From Candidatus Zhuqueibacterota bacterium (GTDB lineage Bacteria; BS750m-G25): 45,564 nt of DNA. The stretch spans positions 1-45,564 of the forward strand of contig JADHWK010000016.1 of the NCBI GenBank assembly GCA_016783505.1, in the 5' to 3' direction. The position numbers and the translations under genes were made by a program. The notes beneath the pieces are model-generated. The model saw only the letters and a list, made by a program, of their open reading frames with translations, searched no databases and was not told the DNA's origin. Each line of letters begins with the position of its first letter. Within the stretch, counting starts at the first letter, position 1. Of the stretch, positions 9,609 through 17,578 are shown piece by piece.

Positions 9609-10544
9609 ATGATTAGAATATTAAAAAAAATTTTCTCTAAAAAAGAATCTTCAGGTTTATTTTCTATATCTAAAAAGTCACTAAGAACTATAGCCAAGAA
9701 ATCAAATATTGATCCTAAATTAATGGACCAAGCTTTTGATTCTTTAGTTGAAGAAATTGAAGCCTCTGGTGGCTCCATTGATTTAAGATCCCCTACTTCA
9801 AAAAAGATGGACGAGATACCATGCATCACGGAATATATAAAAAGAATGAGAGATAAATATAAAGATGATGAAATAACTAATAACTATATCGATGTTTTGT
9901 TGAAATTAACAGATTTAGAATTTTCATATTTTTGGGATTGTGTTTCAACTTATAAGGAAGATAAAAAACCAATAATTAGAAATTATGAAAGAGAATATTA
10001 TTTTGAATATAAAGCATACAACTCAAAAAATATAATTGAGAGCTTGTATAAAAGTGGAATTTTCATTGAGAGTACAGAAAGTGATTCAATAGAAGATATA
10101 TTACAAAATTATAAAGTGTCTGAATTAAAATCACTTGCATCAAGAAATTTAATTGAGGTAAAGGGCAAAAGAAATGAAATAGTAGATACATTAATTTTGA
10201 ATAAAGAGAAAATATTAAAGGACATACACTTTAGCGATTATCTGAAGATTCCTTTTGAAATAGTAAATTTGATTGTAGAAGCTGCCGATATGCAAAGCAA
10301 AGATATAGGTTTAGTAAATGCTCAATTTAATAAAGAACAATTAGATGGCCTGGGGGAAAGTGATTTTGTTGAATATAAAGGATGGCTTACTTCCAGAGAT
10401 AATTGGGTATGCGATGAATGTAAAAAAATGGATGATGAAATAGTTCCTCTAAATGAAACTTTTTCCAACGGTGAAATGTATCCTAATTCCCAACATTGTA
10501 AAAGAGGTTGTAGATGCACAATTATTCCAAGTAATAAAAATTAG
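9609..10544 (+). CDS. SAP-like domain plus phage Mu-F/SPP1-gp7 type C-terminus
   Basis: 311 residues, very AT-rich. Residues ~165-200 read VSELKSLASRN..EVKGKRNEIVDTLI, a SAP-like helix-loop-helix motif often involved in nucleic-acid binding. Residues ~255-307 carry GWLTSRDNWVCDECKKMDDE, then HCKRGCRCTIIP, the cysteine/histidine pattern at the end of phage head-morphogenesis proteins (Mu gpF, SPP1 gp7) that frames 'CxxC ... H-x-x-C-R-C'. The large catalytic or structural N-terminal part of gp7 is not obvious, and no other phage structural gene is near, so this is not an intact prophage. Function unknown; a nucleic-acid-binding, metal-binding accessory protein is the safest description. Confidence 0.45.
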   Translation: MIRILKKIFSKKESSGLFSISKKSLRTIAKKSNIDPKLMDQAFDSLVEEIEASGGSIDLRSPTSKKMDEIPCITEYIKRMRDKYKDDEITNNYIDVLLKLTDLEFSYFWDCVSTYKEDKKPIIRNYEREYYFEYKAYNSKNIIESLYKSGIFIESTESDSIEDILQNYKVSELKSLASRNLIEVKGKRNEIVDTLILNKEKILKDIHFSDYLKIPFEIVNLIVEAADMQSKDIGLVNAQFNKEQLDGLGESDFVEYKGWLTSRDNWVCDECKKMDDEIVPLNETFSNGEMYPNSQHCKRGCRCTIIPSNKN

Positions 10545-10624
10545 TTTCTAAGAAATTAAAAGCATATTCCAAAGTCATATCATATATTTTGAAGTAAAAT
10601 TACCAAAATTTTAAAAATTATTGA

Positions 10625-11068
10625 ATGGCAAAAATCTATAACAAAATTCACATATGGGCACCAACAATTTTATCCTTGGTAACGATAATAGGATTGATAT
10701 TAGGAGTATTCCGTAGAATTCATCAATTTCTGACAAATTTCTTGTATCTAAGTTCAACAAAAACATTAATAATTGAAATAATTTTTTACTCGATATTAAT
10801 AGCGGTAGTACTATACCTGGCATGTTTCCATTCATTTTTTAGAAAGGTTAGATTTATTAAAAATATTACTAATGATGAGAAACAATTGTTACAAAAATAT
10901 ATTGATAAGTCAATTAGCACTATGAGTGTTGGTCCTTTACATAAAGATTTTGCAATAAGATTAGAGAAAAATGGAATTTTATATTATTCAAAAGAAACCA
11001 ACACTTTTAATATCGACAAGCGTATTTTTAAATATTTGCGTAAAGGGAAATACTTACTGAAAATATAA
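10625..11068 (+). CDS. SieB-like two-helix membrane protein
   Basis: 147 residues. Two membrane spans are clear: residues ~12-35 (APTILSLVTIIGLILGVF) and ~48-68 (LIIEIIFYSILIAVVLYLACF). The cytoplasmic tail starts with NDEKQLLQKYIDKSISTM and later has AIRLEKNGILY and FNIDKRIFKYL. This is the layout of phage superinfection-exclusion protein B-like families: two helices, then a DEK-x-x-L helix, an invariant STM/STV turn and a winged tail. AT content is high and an attC-like hairpin starts 12 bases after the stop, as in an integron gene cassette. Assignment to SieB is by remembered pattern and needs a profile search. Confidence 0.5.
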   Translation: MAKIYNKIHIWAPTILSLVTIIGLILGVFRRIHQFLTNFLYLSSTKTLIIEIIFYSILIAVVLYLACFHSFFRKVRFIKNITNDEKQLLQKYIDKSISTMSVGPLHKDFAIRLEKNGILYYSKETNTFNIDKRIFKYLRKGKYLLKI

Positions 11069-11080
11069 AATTATTCCTTT

Positions 11081-11215
11081 GCTTAACAACCGCCTGAAGT
11101 CCAACGGCGAGTAGCATCGGCGAAATTTTTAGACTGAGGATTTTCAAAAGAAAACGAGAAGTCAAATTTATTGCTTCTCTTACCCTCCCCGCGGCTTAGG
11201 CGGGAGTCGTTAGGA
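11081..11215. repeat. attC-like integron recombination site
   Basis: Begins GCTTAAC (fits R-Y-Y-Y-A-A-C) followed by AACCGCCTGAAG, and ends CTTAGGCGGGAGTCGTTAGGA. The ends pair as an imperfect inverted repeat with unpaired extra bases (TTAACAAC-CGCCTgAAG against CTAACGACTCCCGCCTAAG). The interior folds further (AGACT..TTTTC aaaa GAAAA..AGTC). The 135-bp length, position immediately after an AT-rich ORF and end motifs match attC sites of chromosomal integrons. No integrase gene or attI is visible. Confidence 0.5.
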
Positions 11216-11263
11216 GGATTCCTTATTGCAATGCAACTTTGAATAAAACAAGGATAGAAACCA

Positions 11264-11740
11264 ATGACCCGTCCTTCCTGGGATGAATATTTCATGGACA
11301 TCGCCCGGCAGGCGGCGGCCCGCTCCACCTGCGACCGCAATTGGGTGGGAGCCATCATCGTCAAGGACCGGATGATTCTGTCCACCGGCTACAACGGCAG
11401 CATCCGGGGGCTTCCCCACTGCGATGAGGTCGGTCATATTATGGAAGGGGATCACTGCGTGGCCACCGTGCATGCCGAGGCCAACGCTATCATCCAGGCA
11501 GCCCGGCACGGGGTGAGCATTGACGGAGCCTCTATCTACACCACCGCCAGCCCCTGCTGGAACTGCTTTAAGCTCATCGCAAATTCAGGGATAAAAAAGA
11601 TCTACTTCGGGGAATTTTACCGGGACGAACGTATTCTCACCTTTGCCCAGAAGGCGGGGATTGAGCTGATTGATATGAGTTCCCAGAAAGCGGGTGATAA
11701 GGGCAGAGGGGCTAGGGAGCAGAGGAGCAAGGGGGAGTAG
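11264..11740 (+). CDS. dCMP deaminase family protein
   Basis: Zinc-dependent deamination of dCMP to dUMP for dTTP synthesis. The zinc ligands and catalytic Glu are visible: H70-A-E72 in VHAEANAI and C98/C101 in SPCWNC. The substrate-site TGYNGSIRGLPHC is typical of ComEB-like dCMP deaminases. An AAGGATAG ribosome site precedes ATG 11264. The last ~20 residues (after DMSSQKAG, Lys/Arg/Gly rich) come from low-complexity DNA (gggcagaggggctagggagc) common in this genome's spacers, suggesting the natural stop was lost or moved. Length to the end of the fold is normal. Confidence 0.92.
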   Translation: MTRPSWDEYFMDIARQAAARSTCDRNWVGAIIVKDRMILSTGYNGSIRGLPHCDEVGHIMEGDHCVATVHAEANAIIQAARHGVSIDGASIYTTASPCWNCFKLIANSGIKKIYFGEFYRDERILTFAQKAGIELIDMSSQKAGDKGRGAREQRSKGE

Positions 11741-11844
11741 GGGATGATTGTGGAACAGAACACGTTGAAAAACCCAAAGCACGAAATTCGAAATGCAGAA
11801 TGCGGACTGCGGAATGCGGAATAAAAAACCTGAAATCCGAAATA

Positions 11845-13317
11845 ATGATTACCACTAAAACCCAGGAAGAAAAGGTCTTTCGTTATATCCGACAGGGATG
11901 GGATAACCCTGTCATTTTCTCTAAATTTATTTTGTTGGCCTTTTTAATTGTTCTTTTCCGTGGATATTTAGCCAACGCCCAGCAGCTCGTTCAGACCTTC
12001 CGGGGGCATGAAAGTTATATCACCAGCCTGGCCTTCTCCCCAGACGGCAAGTTCTTAGCATCGGGAAGCCGGGATGGGACGGTCAAAATCTGGGATCTCA
12101 AGGCCGGGCATATAGGACAAGAATTTAACGCTAGGGAATGGGTTTATCAGATAGCCTTCTCTCCCGAAGGCCGGTTGCTGGCGGCTTCGGGACAGACGGA
12201 AAGGGTCCGTTTGTGGGACCTTAAACGGAAGAAGTTAGTTCAACTATTCCGGGGATACGGACCCATCGCCTTTTCCCCCGACGGAAAGCTGCTGGCAGCC
12301 GGGGGGGAAAACCGAATCAAGATCTTTGACCTGGACCGAGGTAAGAGGGTCAAAACCCTGTCCGGCACCTACCGTCCCATCTACACCCTGGCCTTTTCCC
12401 CTGATGGGAATCTGTTGGCCTCGGGTGGTGGGGATAAATTCCTGCGGATCTGGGACGCCAGGCGGGGCAGGCTGTTAAGGACATTGTCCGGCCATAAGGG
12501 GGACATCCGGGATCTCGTCTTTTCCCCCGATGGGAAGGTGATATATACCGCCGACGACCAGAAGTCCATCCGGTTTTGGGATATAAAGGAGGGGGAACAG
12601 ATCGGTGAGATCCGGACCTCTCCACCCTTGGCTATCTCCCCCGGGGGGAAGCTTTTAGTCACCGGGTCCGACCGGAGTGAAATTCTCTTCTGGGACCTGG
12701 TGAGCATGACTCGGGTGAGAACCATTCCCGACCAGTGGGGGGTTTTCGACCTGGCCATCTCCCCAAATGGAAGGTATCTTGCCTCGGGGAACATGGACAA
12801 TGAGGTGCTACTATGGGATGTGGATGGGGTATTGGCCCTGTTGGAGGTGGTCATTACCAGCCAGTATTTTAAGTGCGAATATTCCTATTCGGAGAATAGG
12901 TCCCAGGAGGTGGACTATCGGCTTGTCTTAGGGATGATGAAGACCACGGTTAAGGAATATTTTACTGAAAGCTATTTCAATCATTTCTTTGAAGGTTTTG
13001 TCAAGAACGGGGGACTTTCCCCCCACAGCGTGCGGGTGGTAGTGAAAAAGAAGGGGGAGAGGAGGTGGGTAAACGCCCAGGACGATATTGAAAAATGCAG
13101 CCAGATCATCCGGGATATTCCCCCGGGGGAATCCGTCTTCTTCCGCATTCTTTTTGAAGGGGCGACCGATAGGGTGTATGACCTGACCAAGATAAAATTG
13201 GTCAACCGGCAGGCCATCGGTATCGAGAAATTTCTAAAGGACTCCTACCACCGGGAAACCCACGGTCAATACGAAGACCGGGAGCAGTGGAGGGTGGTGG
13301 TGGATACCGTAGAATAA
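11845..13317 (+). CDS. Secreted seven-bladed WD40 beta-propeller protein
   Basis: I start at ATG 11845; the upstream ATG 11800 lies in low-complexity spacer repeats. After ~25 polar residues there is a hydrophobic signal (KFILLAFLIVLF) with a possible cleavage at ANA-Q, so the propeller is likely exported. Seven repeats follow, each with AFSPDGK-type turns and a closing WD or FD (for example FSPDGKFLASGS ... IWD, ISPNGRYLASGN ... LWD), enough for one closed propeller. The C-terminal ~150 residues form a separate alpha/beta domain (EVVITSQYFKCEY to WRVVVDTVE) that I do not recognise. Probable protein-interaction role at the cell envelope. Confidence 0.8.
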   Translation: MITTKTQEEKVFRYIRQGWDNPVIFSKFILLAFLIVLFRGYLANAQQLVQTFRGHESYITSLAFSPDGKFLASGSRDGTVKIWDLKAGHIGQEFNAREWVYQIAFSPEGRLLAASGQTERVRLWDLKRKKLVQLFRGYGPIAFSPDGKLLAAGGENRIKIFDLDRGKRVKTLSGTYRPIYTLAFSPDGNLLASGGGDKFLRIWDARRGRLLRTLSGHKGDIRDLVFSPDGKVIYTADDQKSIRFWDIKEGEQIGEIRTSPPLAISPGGKLLVTGSDRSEILFWDLVSMTRVRTIPDQWGVFDLAISPNGRYLASGNMDNEVLLWDVDGVLALLEVVITSQYFKCEYSYSENRSQEVDYRLVLGMMKTTVKEYFTESYFNHFFEGFVKNGGLSPHSVRVVVKKKGERRWVNAQDDIEKCSQIIRDIPPGESVFFRILFEGATDRVYDLTKIKLVNRQAIGIEKFLKDSYHRETHGQYEDREQWRVVVDTVE

Positions 13318-13336
13318 GAAGAAATACGAAGTACGA

Positions 13337-13352
13337 TCCCGAATACTCGGGA
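13337..13352. repeat. TCCCGAA palindrome (copy 1 of 11)
   Basis: TCCCGAATACTCGGGA. Other copies: 13468-13483, 18273-18288, 18435-18450, 19152-19167, 30390-30405 (last base G), 35205-35220, 35362-35377, 35554-35569, 40752-40767, 40781-40796. All are in non-coding DNA. The arms TCCCGAA/TTCGGGA are constant apart from single changes, and the central bases vary. Confidence 0.85.
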
Positions 13353-13383
13353 CGAAATAAACTCGAATGTCCAAAATACAAAT

Positions 13384-13626
13384 CAGTCGGGCGGGCCTGT
13401 TGCACAACCCAAAAATTGTTGATTTTCCGTCTGAAGATCTCGCCTACCCAGCAAGGGGCAGGACCTATCCCGAAGTATCGGGATAAGGTTGAGCGTAGCC
13501 TCCTACGGACTGGCTAAATCTTTCTTTAATAAATAATTAACCAGAACCGCTCTTTAGAGCGGTTCTAAGCATAACTCCTAAATTATCAATTGCGATAGTT
13601 TTGCCACAGGCCCGGGCGCCTGACTG
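13384..13626. repeat. MITE-like repeat, full copy (family A)
   Basis: About 243 bp bounded by imperfect inverted termini: CAGTCGGGCGGGCCTGTTGC on the left and the complement of GCCACAGGCCCGGGCGCC-TGACTG on the right. Inside are a TCCCGAA palindrome, a degenerate GGTTCTGGTTAA segment, TTAACCAGAACC and the perfect hairpin GAACCGCTCT-TT-AGAGCGGTTC. The copy at 35110-35353 aligns along its whole length. There is no transposase ORF, as expected of a non-autonomous element. Confidence 0.8.
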
Positions 13627-13649
13627 ATGACCAAAATAGATGTCTTCGT

Positions 13650-13730
13650 GAATCCGTATCCTCATGAGTTTAGTTATGAAATACGATTGTTAATACTAAG
13701 ACCCATGCTGATGAATAATATGTTAGGTTG
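13650..13730. repeat. Dispersed repeat (family E)
   Basis: Contains ATACGATTGTTAATACTAAG then CCATGCTGATGAATAATATG. Related copies follow atpC (42903-42987) and lie near the right end (45338-45420). It sits just upstream of a decayed toxin gene. Confidence 0.65.
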
Positions 13731-13774
13731 AGCAAATATGTCCAAAACCGTTTAATAATCAGAGGAAATGATAC

Positions 13775-14086
13775 ATGAGCGATGTTTTGGTACGAATAAA
13801 GCGAGCTGTTCTCACGGGACGATACGCATTCAGTTAAAAGGCGCGGATAGAAATGGAGATTGATGGTATTACGGAACTGGACGTGGCTGAATCCATTCTG
13901 AATGCTGTGGCAATTTACAAGACACTTCGTTCGCAGAGTCCATATAGGAGAATTGGGAGAGAGTACTTGTATGTGATTCAAAGCACAAACATGGACGGTC
14001 TACCGATTTACTAAAAGGGCAAACTAGTCAAGGAAGCGGGACAAGAAACTTATTATTTCTTAATTTCCTCAAAGAAAGTATTATAA
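13775..14086 (+). pseudogene. Decayed toxin of the DUF4258/MqsR-like type
   Basis: A single 103-codon frame reads through as a toxin-like protein but has TAA at codons 21 (13835-13837) and 80 (14012-14014). The reading is VLVRIKRAVLTGRYAFS-stop-KARIEMEIDGITELDVAESI, then SPYRRIGREYLYVIQ, DGLPIY-stop-KGKLVKEA and YYFLISSKKVL. Homologues normally have 'FTxHAxxEMxxD' and 'IYTKGK' at the two stop positions, so both stops replace ordinary residues. The AGAGGAAATG ribosome site is still good. The partner zinc-finger gene starts 11 bases later and is intact. TAA ends many clearly functional genes here (rnfC, rnfD, atpE), so recoding is not likely. Confidence 0.75.
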
Positions 14087-14097
14087 AGGGTAGGATT

Positions 14098-14334
14098 ATG
14101 GAGAGAACATTAGTGATCAAGGTTTGTTCAACTTGTGGATGTGAAAAAATTAAGAAGGTGCGAAGGAACCGGTTGGGCAAATTCCAAGGACAATCATATT
14201 CTGTCCCGTCGCTAGAATACCATGAATGCCCCGAGTGCGGCGAAAAAGTTTATGGCAGGGAAGCTATGCGTAGGATAGAGGAAGAATCCCCAGCATTTAG
14301 CAGAAGTCGAAAGCAGAAACATGCCGTTGCTTAA
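14098..14334 (+). CDS. YgiT-type zinc-finger antitoxin-like protein
   Basis: 78 residues. Cysteines C10, C13, C15 and C44, C47 form the two knuckles of a YgiT/MqsA N-terminal zinc finger; the stretch SYSVPSLEYHECPECGEKV is the family hallmark. MqsA's C-terminal helix-turn-helix is absent, as in the short YgiT-type partners of DUF4258 toxins. It sits 11 bases downstream of the broken toxin reading frame in the usual toxin-first order, and is preceded by AAAGGGTAGG. With the toxin inactivated, it is an orphan antitoxin. Confidence 0.8.
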   Translation: MERTLVIKVCSTCGCEKIKKVRRNRLGKFQGQSYSVPSLEYHECPECGEKVYGREAMRRIEEESPAFSRSRKQKHAVA

Positions 14335-14525
14335 CCGATGTACCAAGTTATGATGACTAAGGGAAGTGCCCTTAATTGTCACCGGAGCTGGCGGGTTAAC
14401 TGGTCACGAAAGCTGGCCGCAGTTCATTGTTAATGCATTCATTTTAAGAATTCTCTGGAGCGTAGCCCCCTACGGGAAGGAAAGTGATATGTTTTCATTT
14501 CAAAATCACCGCTCAAAAATAAATT

Positions 14526-15848
14526 ATGGCCAGAAGAACTTTTAAAGGGGGGGTGCATCCCCCTACCCATAAAGAGCTTACTGAAGAAAAACCGATTGAA
14601 TCTTTGCCCATGCCCGAGCGGGTAATTGTGCCCTTAAAACAGCACCTGGGTGCCCCGGCTGAGCCCATCGTAGAGCGGGGGGCAAAGGTTAATGAAGGGG
14701 ATAAGATCGCCGAGGCCAAGGGATTCGTTTCCGTTCCCGCCCACTCCCCTATTTCGGGAAAGGTCGTCTCCGTAGAGCCTGTGCCCCATCCCTTCGGGGG
14801 GGAGGAGTTGGCGGTGATCATCCAGGCGGATGGGGAAGGTGCCCTAAATGAAGAAATCCAGTTTGACGATGATTATTTAGATCTTAGCCCTGATGAGATG
14901 AAGGATCGGGTGCGGGAGGCCGGATTGGCGGGAATGGGGGGAGCGGCCTTTCCCACCCACGTGAAGCTCTCCCCACCCGAGGATAAGCCCATTGACACCC
15001 TGATCATCAACGGGGCCGAGTGCGAGCCCTATCTTACCGCCGATCACCGTTTGATGGTGGAACAAGGTGAGGACATTATAAAGGGGTTGCGGATTTTCCA
15101 GAAGATCTTGGGTGGCCCCAGGGCGATAGTGGCCATCGAGGGGAACAAGCCGGATGCCATAGAGGCTATGAAAGGGTGGGTTCTTGAAGATGGGGACATT
15201 GCTGTAGTTTCCTTGAAGGTCAAATATCCCCAGGGGTCGGAGAAGCAGTTGATCAAGGCGCTGACCGGCCGCGAGGTGCCCAGCGGGGGACTGCCCATGG
15301 ATGTGGGGTGTCTGGTGCAGAATGTGGGCACTGCCAAGGCGGTGTACGATGCCGTCGCCTTCCGCAAGCCCCTCACCGAAAGGGTGGTGACGGTAACCGG
15401 CCGCGGGGTGGCCGAGTCCAAGAATGTGCGGGCTAAAATTGGGACCCCCTTTAAGGAGCTCATTGACTATTGTGGGGGCTATCGGGAAAACGGCCCCCTG
15501 AAGGTGATTATGGGGGGCCCCCTTATGGGGCTGGCCCAGGCCGACGACGGGGTTCCAGTGATCAAGGGTACTTCGGGCATCCTGGTGCTCCCGGAAAAGG
15601 ACTCCAGGCTGGGAACACCCAGGCCCTGCATCTCCTGCTCCCGGTGTGTGGATGTGTGCCCTGCGGGCTTGGTCCCCAGTTTCCTGGGTTCCTACGTTGA
15701 ATACGAGCAATGGGAAACGGCGGAGGGGATCGGGATAATGGACTGCATCGAATGCGGGTGCTGCACCTACGTCTGTCCCACCAAAAGAAATCTGGTTCAC
15801 CTCATAAAGTATGGGAAACAGATTGTCTTATCAAGTAGGGCCAATTAA
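14526..15848 (+). CDS. rnfC: RNF complex subunit C (NADH/FMN-binding, 4Fe-4S)
   Basis: Peripheral subunit of the ferredoxin:NAD+ oxidoreductase; in known RNF complexes it binds NADH and FMN and passes electrons through two [4Fe-4S] clusters. The 440-residue protein shows TFKGGVHPP at the start, a biotinyl-lipoyl-like segment (VSVPAHSPISGKV), the nucleotide loop GLAGMGGAAFPTHVK, NGAECEPYLT, and two cluster motifs: CISCSRCVDVCP (~367) and CIECGCCTYVCP (~406). First gene of a complete C-D-G-E-A-B set, the order known from clostridia and Thermotoga. A repeat-filled gap of 327 bases separates it from rnfD, which is unusual for this operon. Confidence 0.95.
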   Translation: MARRTFKGGVHPPTHKELTEEKPIESLPMPERVIVPLKQHLGAPAEPIVERGAKVNEGDKIAEAKGFVSVPAHSPISGKVVSVEPVPHPFGGEELAVIIQADGEGALNEEIQFDDDYLDLSPDEMKDRVREAGLAGMGGAAFPTHVKLSPPEDKPIDTLIINGAECEPYLTADHRLMVEQGEDIIKGLRIFQKILGGPRAIVAIEGNKPDAIEAMKGWVLEDGDIAVVSLKVKYPQGSEKQLIKALTGREVPSGGLPMDVGCLVQNVGTAKAVYDAVAFRKPLTERVVTVTGRGVAESKNVRAKIGTPFKELIDYCGGYRENGPLKVIMGGPLMGLAQADDGVPVIKGTSGILVLPEKDSRLGTPRPCISCSRCVDVCPAGLVPSFLGSYVEYEQWETAEGIGIMDCIECGCCTYVCPTKRNLVHLIKYGKQIVLSSRAN

Positions 15849-16175
15849 AGAACTTAGCCCCTTCGGGGCAACCGAAATAATGGAATGATGGAATTATGGG
15901 GAAATAAATATATCAGGTAATCAGGATACCAGTGGGAAGGAAATCAGTAGATCAGAACATTCGGAACGATCTTGGGACAGGATAAAACCTGATATTCTGA
16001 TTTACTTTAACTTAGACCTTTCTTAGAAATTCCGATACTTTTAATTAGTGGCTTTGATAAACCCGCTTCTATGGTTTCATCTGGAAAAATGGCCTGCAAA
16101 AGGGGGGGAATCTTCTTTTTAGAAATATTCTTTCCACCGATTTTTTTTACTTAGTAACGGTATTAGAGTCTGGTG
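15849..16175. other. rnfC-rnfD spacer with repeat and gene fragment
   Basis: Contains a copy of repeat family B (15909-16010). On the minus strand from about 16130 to 16007 a coding-like stretch reads AIFPDETIEAGLSKPLIKS and ends at a TAA, with a frame break near the G7 tract at about 16098; this could be a remnant of a small gene I cannot name. A GCCCC-TT-CGGGGC mini-hairpin lies just after rnfC. Confidence 0.4.
15909..16010. repeat. Dispersed repeat family B, copy 1
   Basis: Opens ATATCAGGTAATCAGGATAC-CAGTGGGAAG and closes GATAAAACCTGATATTCTGATTTACTTTAA. The left AATCAGGATACCAG and the complement of CTGATATTCTGATT are inverted. Copies 2 and 3 lie at 18245-18384 and 30131-30268, both also inside rnf/nqr gene gaps. 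Confidence 0.75.
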
Positions 16176-17210
16176 ATGGAAAAAACGGGATTTCTGTCTG
16201 TTTCTCCCCACATTCGGGATGATGTATCAATCCCGAAGATCATGTATTCGGTGGTACTGTCCCTGCTGCCCGCCCTGGCAGGGGCGGTCTATTTTTTCGG
16301 CTTGCGCTCTTTATGGTTGACGCTGGTCAGTGTGGCGACAGCAGTGGTGGTAGAAACCCTGCTCCAGAAATTGATGGGGCGGGAGATCACCGCCCTGGAC
16401 GGCAGTGCCATCGTCACCGGAATTCTGTTGGCTTTTAACCTTCCCCCCGGGGTGCCCTTCTGGATGCCTGCCGTGGGGTCCTTTTTCGCCATCGCCATTG
16501 CCAAAATTCCTTTCGGGGGATTGGGGTATAATCCTTTAAATCCGGCTCTGGCGGGCCGGGCCTTTTTATTGGCATCTTGGCCGGTGGAGATGACCACCCG
16601 ATGGATCGCTCCAAGGGGTGGCATAACCGCCGTCACCGGCATTGACGCCTTCACCGGAGCCACCCCCCTGGGCGTTCTTAAAGAATCCCATAAAATCCTG
16701 GCCGACCAGGCGGCCTATTCCATCGAAAAGGTGATTCAGGCCCGGGATGCGTTGGATCAACTCTCTTTTTCCTATGGGGACCTGTTCTGGGGTCGGGTGG
16801 GGGGATGTCTGGGGGAGACCTCCGTCCTCCTGCTTTTGATTGGGGCGGTTTTTCTGATGTATAAACGGTATGTCGGCTGGAAGATCCCGTTCAGCTTTCT
16901 GGGGATGGTGATGGTTCTCTCCTGGATATTTGGGGGGGACAAGGGGGGGTTCAGCGGCGATCCCATCTTTCATCTTCTTTCCGGCGGGTTGATCTTAGGG
17001 GCGTTCTTCATGGCTACTGATATGGTGACCACGCCGGTGACCTTTAAAGGTCGGCTGATCTTCGGCACCGGCTGCGGGGTGCTGACGGTGGCCATTCGTC
17101 TCTTAGGGGGTTACCCCGAAGGGGTCTCCTACTCAATTTTGTTGATGAACTTGACAACACCCCTGATTGACCGCTATACGATGCCGAGAATATTTGGGAC
17201 TAAAAAATAA
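16176..17210 (+). CDS. rnfD: RNF complex subunit D (flavinylated membrane subunit)
   Basis: Integral membrane subunit carrying covalent FMN and part of the ion path. ATG 16176 is preferred; GTG 16173 would add one residue. About 10 hydrophobic segments can be seen. The ApbE flavinylation motif D-A-F-T-G-A-T (fits Dxx[ST]GAT) is near residue 160, and the conserved FGGLGYNPLNPALAGR and FFMATDMVTTPVT segments are present. At ~345 residues it has the short RNF-type N-terminus, in contrast to the longer NqrB-like paralogue at 28990. No ApbE gene is in the window. Confidence 0.95.
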   Translation: MEKTGFLSVSPHIRDDVSIPKIMYSVVLSLLPALAGAVYFFGLRSLWLTLVSVATAVVVETLLQKLMGREITALDGSAIVTGILLAFNLPPGVPFWMPAVGSFFAIAIAKIPFGGLGYNPLNPALAGRAFLLASWPVEMTTRWIAPRGGITAVTGIDAFTGATPLGVLKESHKILADQAAYSIEKVIQARDALDQLSFSYGDLFWGRVGGCLGETSVLLLLIGAVFLMYKRYVGWKIPFSFLGMVMVLSWIFGGDKGGFSGDPIFHLLSGGLILGAFFMATDMVTTPVTFKGRLIFGTGCGVLTVAIRLLGGYPEGVSYSILLMNLTTPLIDRYTMPRIFGTKK

Positions 17211-17335
17211 CCTAACATTTCAGCCACGAAGGCACCAAGACACAGGGGTAAATAAGAGACTTGAATAAGGTTGAACACTAAAAGGTTGTGGCTGATCGCT
17301 GATAGCTGAACGCTTCTTCCCAATGAGGAGGGAAT

Positions 17336-17497
17336 ATGAAGGTTACAATCGAAATCCGGGATGATCTATACAGGAAGTTAAAAACAATTACAGAGATGGA
17401 TGATTGCTCAATTGACGAAGAAATTGAGATGGCAGTGCTGGTTATGGCTAAGAAGCGCACCTTGATCCAACGACTGATGGAGGAGACAGGGGGCTGA
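17336..17497 (+). CDS. Small ribbon-helix-helix-like protein, possible antitoxin
   Basis: A 53-residue ORF: MKVTIEIRDDLYRKLKTI, then EEIEMAVLVMAKKRTLIQRLMEETGG. An excellent GAGGAGGG ribosome site lies five bases upstream. A short beta-like basic/hydrophobic start followed by two helices is how many CopG/RHH antitoxins look. The next 70 bases contain broken coding-like phrases (EFDEAMQRLAD-stop, MKEILFLDVD-stop) that might be the residue of a longer antitoxin tail and a partner toxin start. It sits between rnfD and rnfG, so it is an intruder in the RNF operon. Confidence 0.5.
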   Translation: MKVTIEIRDDLYRKLKTITEMDDCSIDEEIEMAVLVMAKKRTLIQRLMEETGG

Positions 17498-17578
17498 ATT
17501 TGACGAGGCGATGCAAAGGTTAGCTGATTAGGTCCCGATGAAGGAAATTCTGTTTTTAGATGTTGATTAGGCTAAAGA

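Noticed and set aside
9609-10544. Prophage
   Set aside because: Only one gene has a phage-like end; no capsid, terminase, tail, lysis or integrase gene is near.
13835-14014. Stop-codon recoding (TAA as sense) in the toxin gene
   Set aside because: TAA terminates many intact genes in the window (for example rnfC, rnfD, nuoJ is TGA but atpE is TAA), so a changed code is not plausible; decay fits better.
14877-15800. 307-codon minus-strand frame across rnfC
   Set aside because: Antisense shadow of a clear rnfC; the amino-acid composition (Pro/His/Gly rich) is typical of reverse frames in GC-rich genes.
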